13,027 nt of DNA, taken from NCBI GenBank assembly GCA_004377275.1, contig SOIC01000140.1, positions 1 to 13,027 on the forward strand, in the 5' to 3' direction. The translations under genes and the position numbers were made by a program. The first letter of the stretch is position 1. Each line of letters begins with the position of its first letter. The notes beneath the pieces are model-generated. The model made no database searches. It was not told the DNA's origin and saw only the letters and a list, made by a program, of their open reading frames with translations. Below, piece after piece: positions 1-6,968 of the stretch. This DNA comes from Dehalococcoidia bacterium. Lineage in GTDB: Bacteria > Chloroflexota > Dehalococcoidia > E44-bin15.

Positions 1-2
1 CT

Positions 3-71
3 GAAGCGACCCTGGAAGACGCCTTCCTCTATTTTGTCCGCTACAGGGAAAAGGGTAATGATTCCAAGTAA
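3..71 (+). CDS. ABC transporter ATP-binding protein, C-terminal end only (partial)
   Basis: An open frame enters from the left edge and stops with TAA at 69-71, giving 22 residues. It contains the stretch TLEDAFLYFVRYRE, which resembles the C-terminal tail of ABC-2 type exporter ATPases (a 'sLEDvFl' motif). The stop overlaps the start of the permease that follows (ATG at 58), by 14 bases, as expected for a translationally coupled ATPase-permease pair. The Walker and signature motifs lie outside the window. The call therefore rests on the tail motif and on the neighbouring permease. Confidence 0.7.
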   Translation, partial: EATLEDAFLYFVRYREKGNDSK

Positions 72-801
72 TGCCGTGACCATTGCTGCCAGGGTAGTGC
101 GCCAGCTAGTCCGCGACCGCCGGACTATAGCGCTGATCCTGATCGTGCCAATGGTGATAATGACCCTCGTCCGCTACAGCTTTCCAGAGGAAAGCCATGT
201 TCTGGACTATGCCTACCCGCCACTGCTGGCAACCATGGGGCTATTCTTCAGTTTCCTGCTTACCGGCATCAGCTTCCTCCGGGAACGCTCTCAGGGCACC
301 ATGGAGCGCATGATGGCATCGCCGGTGTCGCGCCTGGATATGGTGGTCGGCTATCTGCTCGGCTTCTTTGTTTTAGCGCTGATTCAAACCCTAGTCGTGG
401 TCATATTTACTATATACGTGCTAGATGCATATTACGCCCAAGGGGCTTTGTGGCGGATCTGCGTATTCCAAATGGTGGTGGTCACTGTTGGTGTTAATCT
501 GGGCATCTTTACCTCCGCATTTGCCCGTAACGAGTTCCAGATGGTTCAGTTCATCCCCCTGATCATATTCCCTCAGATTTTCCTCTCTGGGGTCATCTGG
601 CCGGTGGAAAAGATGCATACGGTCCTTCAAGAGATAGCGAACTTTCTCCCGTTAAGATACGCGGTGGACGGAATGTCAGACCTCATGCGCCAGGGCCAGA
701 GCCTGTTGGATGTGGGCTATGAGATGGGGATACTGGCCGCTTTCGCCGTGGTTATATCCATCCTGGCAGCGCTTACCTTGAGGAGAGGCGCCGCCGGTTA
801 A
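58..801 (+). CDS. ABC-2 type transporter permease
   Basis: Membrane subunit of an ABC exporter of the NatB/DrrB/YadH kind; it forms the transport channel in the cytoplasmic membrane together with the ATPase encoded just upstream. Read from ATG 58 it has 247 residues. Six hydrophobic segments can be seen at roughly residues 23-41, 53-73, 97-120, 133-155, 162-184 and 222-242. The family signature FLSGVIWPVEKM followed by LPLRYAVDGM sits after segment five. An in-frame TTG at 34 would add eight residues, but it lies inside the ATPase coding sequence. The ATG at 58 has purine-rich AGGG sequence before it and gives the usual short overlap, so I prefer it. The exported substrate cannot be told from the sequence. 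Drug, lipid or polysaccharide export are all possible. Confidence 0.88.
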   Translation: MIPSNAVTIAARVVRQLVRDRRTIALILIVPMVIMTLVRYSFPEESHVLDYAYPPLLATMGLFFSFLLTGISFLRERSQGTMERMMASPVSRLDMVVGYLLGFFVLALIQTLVVVIFTIYVLDAYYAQGALWRICVFQMVVVTVGVNLGIFTSAFARNEFQMVQFIPLIIFPQIFLSGVIWPVEKMHTVLQEIANFLPLRYAVDGMSDLMRQGQSLLDVGYEMGILAAFAVVISILAALTLRRGAAG

Positions 802-804
802 CAT

Positions 805-839
805 AAAAAGCCCCCGCTGCCTTATCACAGCAGGGGCTT
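805..839 (-). terminator. Intrinsic terminator downstream of the glycosyltransferase and converging ABC operon
   Basis: Arms 808-814 plus 816-819 pair with 828-831 plus 833-839, leaving one C/A mismatch and an 8-base loop. On the - strand the stem is followed by a run of five T (805-809), so it works best for the leftward glycosyltransferase transcript. It also lies just after the permease stop and could end the rightward transcript. The sequence is a diverged copy of the terminator at 2218-2254. Confidence 0.75.
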
Positions 840-860
840 GCCTTCTATCACCGTTGAAGA

Positions 861-930
861 TTTTTCCTATCTACTAACCGGTACCGCTGACCTCTTGCCC
901 CGCTCCGCTATGTGCCATGGCTACGGGTAC
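861..930 (-). pseudogene. Relic of the 3' end of a CrtI-like gene
   Basis: Read leftward from 929, the codons give Y P stop P W H I A E R G K R S A V P. This matches 12 of 17 positions of residues 550-566 of the CrtI-like protein encoded at 2288-4009 (YPSPWYIPEKGKISAVP), with an in-frame TAG and another stop a few codons later. Over the 42 bases at 889-930 I count 34 identical to the corresponding bases of that gene. The flanking terminator (805-839) also resembles that gene's terminator (2218-2254). The segment is therefore a decayed duplicate of the end of the neighbouring gene, not a functional gene. It begins right after the glycosyltransferase stop codon. Confidence 0.7.
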
Positions 931-959
931 TATGCTGTACACTATCGCCTTCGTCTCGG

Positions 960-2195
960 TCACACCCGCGCGGCGAAGTCGGCGATGAGACTAGCCGCAT
1001 CCGAAGCTCCACCATAACTCCGCATCTTCTCACCGAGGCGTCGGGCACTTTCGGCATAAGAACGGTTTGACAGCACCTGCCTTACCTTCGCCCGTATTTC
1101 CTCCACCGACACGTGCTTCTCTGCTGTTTCGTCCTCCGTCGGTACGATGAAGTCCGCTGCCCCCAGAGCAGCGATCCTTCGGGCATTGCTCTCCCGCTCT
1201 GAGAAGGTAGGAATAATAACGGCGGGTGTGCCGGTGTAAGGCCCGGTAAGGCTGGCGCCATGCCCGCCGTGGTGGATCATCAGATCGCTCCTCTCTGCCA
1301 TGGCGATGCCGGGTACATAGGACTCATAATGGAAATTGGCCGGAAGCGAAGCCGATTCGACGGGCAAGTCATGATACCCCGTGGTCACAACAACCTGCAT
1401 ATCCTCCTCCGCTAGAGCTGCTATACAGGCTCGCAAAACGACTATGGAATCGCCCCAGGTAACGAAGGGCTCAAAATAGCGAGGATTCCCTGTATACACC
1501 CAGATGACCAGTCTCCCCGGGTCCAGGGCGTCGACGTAATCTGGCAGCTTTGCGCCCAGCTTCTGCCACAGAATTGGTCCTACGTACACTGCGTCCGCCC
1601 CTTCCGGAAGCGGATCGGTATCTGGCGTTCCAGCAACCAGTGTCAAATCCCCCTTATGCAGATCCTCTGTCTTAACAATAGGTTGAACACCATAGTCCGC
1701 CAGCACTCGATTCACAACTGGAACAGGCGTGGGAACATCCTTCGTTGGCTCTTCCCACCAGATGAAACCCCGACTGCCCGGATACATATCGCCCTGAATG
1801 ATCGACACGAGTGGCTTCCGCAGCGCCCTAGCGGCGATGCAGCCGCTCAGATTCCAGGAGTCTACGACGACATCTGGAGCGTAATCTGCCACGACTGCCA
1901 TTATGCCTTCGCAGTCGACACGAAGGTAGTCCTCATCCTGATATCCATAGGCGGCATAGAAGTGGTCCATGTTCCGGATCTGCTGCGTAAAGGGAGGTAT
2001 CACCGTCGGTACGGCCCTCGGTCTGAATTCAAGGTTCCGCAGCCCGGCTTCAGCGATCAGCTTCTGGGGTGCCTCCTCCGGATTGCAGAAGGCCACCTCA
2101 TGCCCTCGCTTGACCAGCTCCAAAGCAATCGGCACGGTGCGATTGGGCAGGCCGAGATCGTTCGAAAATAGGGCAGTGAAAAGGAATCTGCTCAT
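960..2195 (-). CDS. GT1-family (UGT/MGT-like) glycosyltransferase
   Basis: Predicted cytoplasmic glycosyltransferase of 411 residues with the two Rossmann domains of the GT-B fold. The N-terminal half shows ALELVKRGHEVAF at about 24-36. The C-terminal donor-binding half carries the family signature HHGGHGASLTGPYTGTPAVI at 308-327, followed by IPTFSERESNARRIAALGA to about 346. Such enzymes move a sugar from a nucleotide-sugar to a small acceptor such as a lipid, polyketide or carotenoid. The start is secure: an AAGGAGGT Shine-Dalgarno site (2204-2211) lies eight bases before the ATG. The GH motif that normally carries the catalytic histidine near the N-terminus is not obvious; the matching stretch reads LGLPNRTVP. 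The gene follows a CrtI-like gene. Carotenoid glycosylation (CrtX-like) is thus conceivable, but no other carotenoid genes are visible. Confidence 0.85.
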   Translation of the reverse strand: MSRFLFTALFSNDLGLPNRTVPIALELVKRGHEVAFCNPEEAPQKLIAEAGLRNLEFRPRAVPTVIPPFTQQIRNMDHFYAAYGYQDEDYLRVDCEGIMAVVADYAPDVVVDSWNLSGCIAARALRKPLVSIIQGDMYPGSRGFIWWEEPTKDVPTPVPVVNRVLADYGVQPIVKTEDLHKGDLTLVAGTPDTDPLPEGADAVYVGPILWQKLGAKLPDYVDALDPGRLVIWVYTGNPRYFEPFVTWGDSIVVLRACIAALAEEDMQVVVTTGYHDLPVESASLPANFHYESYVPGIAMAERSDLMIHHGGHGASLTGPYTGTPAVIIPTFSERESNARRIAALGAADFIVPTEDETAEKHVSVEEIRAKVRQVLSNRSYAESARRLGEKMRSYGGASDAASLIADFAARV

Positions 2196-2203
2196 CAGTG
2201 ATT

Positions 2204-2211
2204 ACCTCCTT
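2204..2211 (-). promoter_or_regulatory. Strong Shine-Dalgarno site for the glycosyltransferase
   Basis: The - strand reads AAGGAGGT, an eight-base match to the anti-SD sequence, eight bases before the ATG at 2195. It lies only six bases past the T-run of the upstream terminator hairpin. Confidence 0.85.
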
Positions 2212-2217
2212 GAATCT

Positions 2218-2254
2218 AAAAATAGCCCCCGCTGCCTTCTGCAGTGGGGGCTAT
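2218..2254 (-). terminator. Intrinsic terminator after the CrtI-like gene / leader hairpin of the glycosyltransferase
   Basis: Arms 2222-2235 and 2241-2254 pair over 14 positions (one G-T) around a 5-base loop. On the - strand they are followed by five T (2218-2222). This is a textbook intrinsic terminator 34 bases after the stop of the CrtI-like gene. The glycosyltransferase Shine-Dalgarno site starts almost directly after it, so the hairpin also forms the 5' leader of that gene and may act as an attenuator. Confidence 0.85.
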
Positions 2255-2287
2255 CATTCTATCTCAGGCTGAGACTGCGATTATCTG

Positions 2288-4009
2288 CTACGCTGCTACT
2301 TTACCCTCACGGGGCACCGCCGATATCTTGCCTTTCTCCGGTATGTACCATGGCGACGGGTACCACCATTCACCAGGCTCGGCAAGCCCGTCCTCGATGA
2401 GGCTGTGCATGAGGTTGTAGGTGTTAGCCATCAGACACAGCCCGCCTGGATAGGCCGCAGTCTGATGGCACAGGTATAGCCCGTCGATGGGGGTACGGTA
2501 GCGCGCCATCTCGGGCAGGGGACGCTGGGTCCACCACTGATCATCGCATTGGCGGGTGCCGCAGTAGGTACCACCGATGAGACCGGTGTTGCGAAACTCC
2601 GATTCATAAGGGGTGTTGGCCCAGTGGTAAACGATGTTGTCCGAATCGAGGTTCTCTATCACCTGGCTGAAGGCCTGGCGCATGTAAGCGTTCAGCTCCT
2701 CCTTTTTCTTGTCTATGGCATCTGGACTCTCCACGTGATACTCTGGCGGAGGAACAAGGACATAGAAAGGAGATATAATATATTGATCGGGGCGGGTGCA
2801 TTGCGGATGGTGGACGTTGAACCTATTGGTGGGGGTTCCCAACCACATCAGCCTCTCCGGTGGCACAGTGGGGTTGCCTTTATGACTATCCACATCCGCT
2901 ACATGCTCAAAGTAGATCTCCCGCGAGTCGCAGGGGTAGGGCCCAAGCCCGGCCTCGTCTCCCATAAGCTCGCTGTGGAACTGGGGGCGGGAGCGGAGCC
3001 GCTCACGGGTGAGGATGTGGGAAACATAGATGCTCCCCCCCTTGAGACTTATGTCATTGACGCGCTGCAGGAGGCTTTTGTCCACGTGCTGCGGCCCGAT
3101 GAGCTTGTTGAAGGTCTGCTTGAGGTCAACATCGCTGATCACCGCCTTGTCCGCCCAGATGGTCTTCTCCGCCGTGGCGGCATCGTCCCTGAGGCGCACC
3201 CCCACCGCCCGCCCGTTGCTGACGATGATCTCATCAACAGGGCAGCAGGTGCGGAACACTGCACCATGGTCGACGGCACAGCGAAAGATGGAGTGGAGAT
3301 AGGCATGCATGCTCCCGCGAGGAACACTGACTTTTCCAGCTAACGTGAGGGTTATATTATATGCGAGAGTAGGTATGGCCATTCCCTCCCAGTGAGCGGC
3401 GGACCCCGAGTACCAGCATATCATCGCTTGCTGTACCTTCATGTGCTCAGTCTCAAGGTACTCGTCCATGAGGTCAAACAGGGTCATCTCGAGGAGCTCC
3501 TCGGTCCACATGCCAGGGTCGTGCTTCTTGTAGACCTGCATAAAGGGGATGGTATCCGCATTCACCTCCACCTCCGGGGGGTGTGGCGGGCACCATAGGG
3601 TAGCGCGCAGCAGCTCCATTAAAAAGGGGGGATCGCCGAGCATGCCGGTTATCCTGGCAAAGCCCATTATGTCCTTTTCGCTCATTGGCAGCATCCCCTC
3701 GGTGGTATTAGCACCCCTGCCCACCTGCTTGGTTAGATCCTGCAAGAGGGGATTCCAGTCCATGCGGAAGCCGTACTTCCACAGCTCTAACTGCTCGAAG
3801 CCGGGGGCCGGTGCGCCGTACATTAGCATGGCATGGGGATTAATACGCACCCCGGCTATGGGCTCAGTGCTCTCACACGCGCCACCGCACTCGATCCTCT
3901 CCTCCAGCACGCAGACGCTCAGCCCGCACTTGGCGAGGTAGGCTGCCGTTGTGACCCCGTTGAAGCCACCACCTGCAATAACAATGTCGTACCTTTCATC
4001 CACGCTCAT
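2288..4009 (-). CDS. CrtI/phytoene-dehydrogenase-like FAD-dependent oxidoreductase
   Basis: A 573-residue flavoprotein of the phytoene desaturase / NAD(P)-FAD amine-oxidase-like superfamily. The N-terminal dinucleotide-binding fold is clear: YDIVIAGGGFNG at 7-18 with the glycine motif at 13-18, VLEER at 34-38 whose Glu36 would bind the FAD ribose, then CGGACES at 41-47. A typical C-terminal FAD-contact region follows (DGLYLCHQTAAYPGG at 509-523, then MANTYNLM). Members of this family desaturate, isomerise or oxidise isoprenoids and other hydrophobic substrates; many in anaerobes have no known substrate. The ATG has a GGGGG ribosome site six bases upstream and a sigma70-like promoter at 4040-4069. 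No CrtB or CrtE is nearby, so a carotenoid role is unproven. A decayed copy of its 3' end lies at 861-930. Confidence 0.85.
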   Translation of the reverse strand: MSVDERYDIVIAGGGFNGVTTAAYLAKCGLSVCVLEERIECGGACESTEPIAGVRINPHAMLMYGAPAPGFEQLELWKYGFRMDWNPLLQDLTKQVGRGANTTEGMLPMSEKDIMGFARITGMLGDPPFLMELLRATLWCPPHPPEVEVNADTIPFMQVYKKHDPGMWTEELLEMTLFDLMDEYLETEHMKVQQAMICWYSGSAAHWEGMAIPTLAYNITLTLAGKVSVPRGSMHAYLHSIFRCAVDHGAVFRTCCPVDEIIVSNGRAVGVRLRDDAATAEKTIWADKAVISDVDLKQTFNKLIGPQHVDKSLLQRVNDISLKGGSIYVSHILTRERLRSRPQFHSELMGDEAGLGPYPCDSREIYFEHVADVDSHKGNPTVPPERLMWLGTPTNRFNVHHPQCTRPDQYIISPFYVLVPPPEYHVESPDAIDKKKEELNAYMRQAFSQVIENLDSDNIVYHWANTPYESEFRNTGLIGGTYCGTRQCDDQWWTQRPLPEMARYRTPIDGLYLCHQTAAYPGGLCLMANTYNLMHSLIEDGLAEPGEWWYPSPWYIPEKGKISAVPREGKVAA

Positions 4010-4039
4010 TTAATACCCCCATCCCGATAAAGTATAGAT

Positions 4040-4069
4040 ATTATATATGCTGACGGTTAAAAAAAGCAA
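4040..4069 (-). promoter_or_regulatory. Putative sigma70-type promoter of the CrtI-like gene
   Basis: On the - strand TTGCTT (4069-4064) and a perfect TATAAT (4045-4040) are 18 bases apart, 30 bases before the ATG at 4009. A second overlapping pair, TTAACC (4060-4055) and TATACT (4036-4031), also 18 apart, is possible. The -35 region overlaps the T-run of the hairpin upstream. Confidence 0.5.
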
Positions 4070-4109
4070 GCCCCGTGCTCATAAAGTGCATGAATAATGC
4101 ACCAAGGCT
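4059..4109 (-). terminator. Terminator-like hairpin with seven-T tail
   Basis: On the - strand AGCCTT (4109-4104) and GTGC (4102-4099) pair with GCAC and GGGGCT (ending 4069), with two G-T pairs and one bulged G. After a TGC spacer comes TTTTTTT (4065-4059). An alternative inner stem pairs 4086-4091 with 4097-4102. It would end leftward transcripts that pass or begin in 4110-4500, such as readthrough from the activator gene or a small RNA. Confidence 0.4.
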
Positions 4110-4392
4110 AGCCCATTGTCGCCGTGAGAGTAATTCAATCCCTAAGTGCAGTGATTTTCTTTTGTCACAGTGACCCTGATTTGTACAGAAGCCTCGTCCC
4201 AGGTGATGGACTTCAGCATAACTATTAGAGAGCACTTCACAATAGCGGTACGGTGTTACCCATCTATCTGAGTACCATCACCATCGGTATCTTATCCATA
4301 CATCAAGAGGACTTAAGATAAGCGCATCCGGCAGGCTGATAAGTAGCGGCACAATTATACCTATTACCGCGCCCCTTTAGCATATAGGTAGC

Positions 4393-4414
4393 AAAAAACC
4401 CGTTTTAGGGATTT
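4393..4414 (-). terminator. Weak putative terminator after the activator gene
   Basis: On the - strand CCC and GGG (4410-4408 and 4401-4399) form a short stem, extended by A-T pairs past one mismatch, followed by TTTTTT (4398-4393). It lies about 90 bases after the activator stop. The stem is short, so this is tentative. Confidence 0.35.
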
Positions 4415-4500
4415 TAGGTAAAATTGGTCAAAATCACAAATAAAACAGGCACAGGCGAGCCAGCGGTTTATCCTTAGCCCTCATTCTACCTTTTATCGCT

Positions 4501-5280
4501 TCAAGTAGCCGATGCAGCAAGTAAGGCAGCCCCCAGCGCTCCTATAATTTGTGGTTCCTCAGGCACCATGATATCCATACCAAACTCCTTTTCCAAAGCC
4601 ATTTTTACCCCCACGTTTTTTGCCACTCCGCCGGTGAAGATCACTTTGGGGGTAATCCTGAGCCGCTTTGCCATCGCTGCAACCCGTGATGCAATAGCTT
4701 CATGTACCCCAGCGATGAGATCCTCCCTACTCTTCCCCTCAGCCCTGAGTGAGACAACCTCTGACTCTGCAAATATAGTGCAGGTGCTGCTTATCTGGCA
4801 CGGATTTTCGCTCTTAAGCGAAAGTGGGCCCATGTTGCCGACAGAGCCCACCTGTAAAACATCGGCCATTACCTCTAAGAATCTGCCGGTACCGGCAGCA
4901 CACTTATCATTCATAACGAAATCCCTCACGTTTCCCTCCTCATCCACCTCAATGGCTTTGCTGTCCTGGCCACCGATATCGATAATCGTCCTGGTCTCCG
5001 GTATCATGAAATGTGCACCTTTGGCATGACAGATTATCTCAGTGGTTGATTTATCAGCGAAGGCGACCGCATTCCGCGCGTAGCCGGTGGAGATGACATA
5101 ATCCAGTTCATCTAAAGACTTTGAAATGCCCGCCCGTCCTATGGCCTCGATGGTTACCTGCTGGGCGGCCAACTTAACATCGTAACCGGTGGGGACTATG
5201 GAGTAGCCCAATACGCGATCATCGCTGAGGATAACCGTCTTGGCAGTTGCCGCACCTACATCCACCCCGGCGAAGATCAT
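4501..5280 (-). CDS. hgdC: 2-hydroxyacyl-CoA dehydratase activator (HgdC/BadF/BcrA-type ATPase)
   Basis: ATP-dependent activase ('archerase') of 259 residues; the HgdC family is about 260. It forms a homodimer with a [4Fe-4S] cluster at the interface and injects one low-potential electron from ferredoxin or flavodoxin into the dehydratase, driven by ATP. The ASKHA nucleotide-binding motifs are intact: DVGAATAK at 7-14, STGYARN at 64-70, DIGGQDSKAI at 101-110 and FTGGVAKN at 215-222. The two cluster cysteines of the family correspond to Cys127 (NDKCAAGTGRFLE) and Cys167 (SSTCTIFAESEVVS). Its ATG overlaps the stop of the 83-residue gene (ATGA), so translation is probably coupled. There is only one activase-type gene here. 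That favours a dehydratase over class I benzoyl-CoA reductase, which has two such subunits. Confidence 0.93.
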   Translation of the reverse strand: MIFAGVDVGAATAKTVILSDDRVLGYSIVPTGYDVKLAAQQVTIEAIGRAGISKSLDELDYVISTGYARNAVAFADKSTTEIICHAKGAHFMIPETRTIIDIGGQDSKAIEVDEEGNVRDFVMNDKCAAGTGRFLEVMADVLQVGSVGNMGPLSLKSENPCQISSTCTIFAESEVVSLRAEGKSREDLIAGVHEAIASRVAAMAKRLRITPKVIFTGGVAKNVGVKMALEKEFGMDIMVPEEPQIIGALGAALLAASAT

Positions 5281-5528
5281 TTTCCCTTTATCGCTTCCAA
5301 TATTTCATCTTTTATATTAGGAGGCACTTGTTCTGCCAAGCTTGCAATTAACCCTTTGCACTGGCTTAGATTTATTTTTTCTATCGCTTGTGATTCCTCT
5401 ATATATCCCTTCAAGAGAGTTTCCGCCATATCATCAAATCTTTCCTTTACCAATTTGACGTGGTCGGTGGGAAGCATGGCAAGGATTCTTTTAAAGTAAT
5501 CCTCGGCGTTTTCGTCTAACGCTATCAT
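5277..5528 (-). CDS. Small conserved-position protein of unknown function in the dehydratase operon
   Basis: An 83-residue protein I do not recognise. It is rich in charged and aliphatic residues with a helical look (YFKRILAML at 11-19, VKLVKERFDDMAETLLKGYI at 24-43, GLIASLAEQV at 59-68). It has a single cysteine in LSQCKGL, no signal peptide and no membrane segment. Reality as a gene is well supported by context: its ATG lies four bases after the large-subunit stop with an AGGGG ribosome site seven bases upstream, and its stop overlaps the activator start as ATGA. It sits exactly between the dehydratase and its activator. A role as a small subunit, assembly factor or electron-transfer adaptor is therefore plausible, but this is inference from position only. 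Confidence 0.8.
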   Translation of the reverse strand: MIALDENAEDYFKRILAMLPTDHVKLVKERFDDMAETLLKGYIEESQAIEKINLSQCKGLIASLAEQVPPNIKDEILEAIKGK

Positions 5529-5532
5529 CGTT

Positions 5533-6966
5533 CTACCCCTGTTCAGACCTTTGCACTTTAGACCGCTTCACCACATCGGCGAAGGTCTCGAGGAGTGTCC
5601 TCATCCTCTCTTTGGGAAAATCCCCTCTGTCTATATATATATCTACATCCGGGGTAATGCAAGGTATACCGATCCTATCCTCTATCATCCTTGCCAGGAT
5701 AAGTGAATGCCCTTCCAAAGTGCGACAGGGCCTATAGCCGGTGGAGATAAGGCCATCAATTTTATAATCCCTGATGTGGTCCCTGTGGGAGCGGAACATA
5801 TATTCGATGCTGGTGCCCAATACACTCACCATAGCAAGGATTTGCGCCATCATCACGTAGAGGTCTGTGGCCCCCATCTGGATTTCCATAGATTTATTAA
5901 GCTGCATCTCCCCCAGTAAAAATCCCTCCTCAAAGTCGGCCGATATTCCCAGTTCGTGACACATTGGAACCAACCATGGGCATCCCCATGGATGAAGAAT
6001 TCGCCAGGAAACCCTTGGTGTTCCTTTCGGCACCACCCCTTTCCCCTCATCAACCATCGTCCTTAATTCCTGCTGAAGGATTTCGTGTGCTTTAAAGGTA
6101 TAGTCATATCCGGTATCCATTGCCATGGCGATGGGTAATAATGCATAGGCCAGGTCATTGGCATTTAACGGCGCTGGATCTGCCTTCATAAACTCTAAAA
6201 GCGGCACAAATGTCTTTATGCTTAATTCCACCAGAAGCTCTACCGCCTCATTTTTATGTTCAGGCGTGATCTCAATGCCCAACCATTCCTCCGCTTTGCG
6301 ATGTCCATCTTCCAGTGAAGCGGCAAAATACTTAATATTTATCTCTTCAAATGGGTCCCCATCGAAAGGGATATCCCTTACCCTATAAGGAGTCCATATT
6401 TTGGTGCCGTCCCATTCATGAATTAATTGGTCGCTCAAAGCAGCGTCATCGCAAAGCGAGTGAAATCCTATGCTGGCATCGACGCAGGGGACTATCCCCA
6501 GAACGTGCAGCCCATATCTTATCTTGTTTAGAGAACAGCCGATCTGCTCGATGGCACACCCTTCCCTTTCCGCTGCCTCCACATATTTCCAGCCAACATT
6601 AAAAAAAGCGGCTCCGACGAAACTGGCTATGAAGTCAGGTATGCTTACCTGGATAGTGGGATCAGCTAGCTTTATCGGATGCAGATACGCCATACCGGGC
6701 TGAGGAAAGTATGTATGGCATATCCTTGTCTCCTCCGGGGTGGGTACCGCGATACGGATATATTCCCTCAACCAGCAACCCAGTATCTTTCGCATCCCTT
6801 CAAGGTGCAGGCTCCAACACTTGGGCAGCCTTTCTTTCACTGCAAATTTCACATCATCCTGGGTTACCAATAGTTTATCTAGGCCCTTTTTCAGGGTAGG
6901 TTTATACTCCCTTGCCTCACCAGGCTGAAAACCGCATAACTTCAATAGCTCATCATACTCATCCAT
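5533..6966 (-). CDS. hgdA: 2-hydroxyacyl-CoA dehydratase large subunit, HgdA-like (HgdB/BcrB superfamily)
   Basis: Cluster-bearing subunit (477 residues) of a radical 2-hydroxyacyl-CoA dehydratase, which removes water from (R)-2-hydroxyacyl-CoA through a ketyl radical. Motifs agree with HgdA of the glutamate fermenters. A cysteine-rich stretch PCVDASIGFHSLCDD lies at 160-174 (Cys161, Cys172), HPWGCPWLVPMC at 325-336 (Cys329) and STGYRPCRTLEGHS at 408-421 (Cys414, the 'NRSCK' position). The C-terminal region GIPCITPDVDIYIDRGDF (433-450) ends in a typical FADVVKR tail. The protein matches HgdA in size (about 54 kDa). Start: GGAAGAGG lies eight bases before the ATG, and the gene begins two bases after the small-subunit stop. 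BcrB/BzdO-type reductase subunits are the nearest alternative. The acyl-CoA substrate cannot be read from the sequence. Confidence 0.85.
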   Translation of the reverse strand: MDEYDELLKLCGFQPGEAREYKPTLKKGLDKLLVTQDDVKFAVKERLPKCWSLHLEGMRKILGCWLREYIRIAVPTPEETRICHTYFPQPGMAYLHPIKLADPTIQVSIPDFIASFVGAAFFNVGWKYVEAAEREGCAIEQIGCSLNKIRYGLHVLGIVPCVDASIGFHSLCDDAALSDQLIHEWDGTKIWTPYRVRDIPFDGDPFEEINIKYFAASLEDGHRKAEEWLGIEITPEHKNEAVELLVELSIKTFVPLLEFMKADPAPLNANDLAYALLPIAMAMDTGYDYTFKAHEILQQELRTMVDEGKGVVPKGTPRVSWRILHPWGCPWLVPMCHELGISADFEEGFLLGEMQLNKSMEIQMGATDLYVMMAQILAMVSVLGTSIEYMFRSHRDHIRDYKIDGLISTGYRPCRTLEGHSLILARMIEDRIGIPCITPDVDIYIDRGDFPKERMRTLLETFADVVKRSKVQRSEQG

Positions 6967-6968
6967 TT

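Larger units (their letters stand above)
4010..4500. other. Intergenic region between the dehydratase operon and the CrtI-like gene
   Basis: I see no convincing gene in these 491 bases. They hold a promoter for the CrtI-like gene (4040-4069), a terminator-like hairpin (4059-4109), a GTCACAGTGAC palindrome (4164-4174) and a weak terminator after the activator gene (4393-4414). A leftward 64-codon frame with a GTG start (4041-4235) runs through the terminator-like hairpin and matches nothing I recognise. A short leftward transcript ending at 4059 would fit the hairpin. Confidence 0.6.

Noticed and set aside
1656..2171. + strand open frame of 171 codons inside the glycosyltransferase gene
   Set aside because: It is an antisense shadow of the glycosyltransferase, whose start and signature motif are secure.
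2549..3343. Long + strand open frame of 264 codons inside the CrtI-like gene
   Set aside because: It lies antisense to a gene with clear FAD motifs and shows no recognisable family or ribosome site. Codon bias of the real gene explains the lack of stops.
4041..4235. - strand 64-codon frame with GTG start upstream of the CrtI-like gene
   Set aside because: It has no clear ribosome site, no family resemblance, and its last codons run through a terminator-like hairpin, T-run and promoter. I treat the region as non-coding.
4568..5029. + strand open frame of 153 codons inside the activator gene
   Set aside because: It is antisense to the highly conserved ASKHA and cysteine motifs of the activator.
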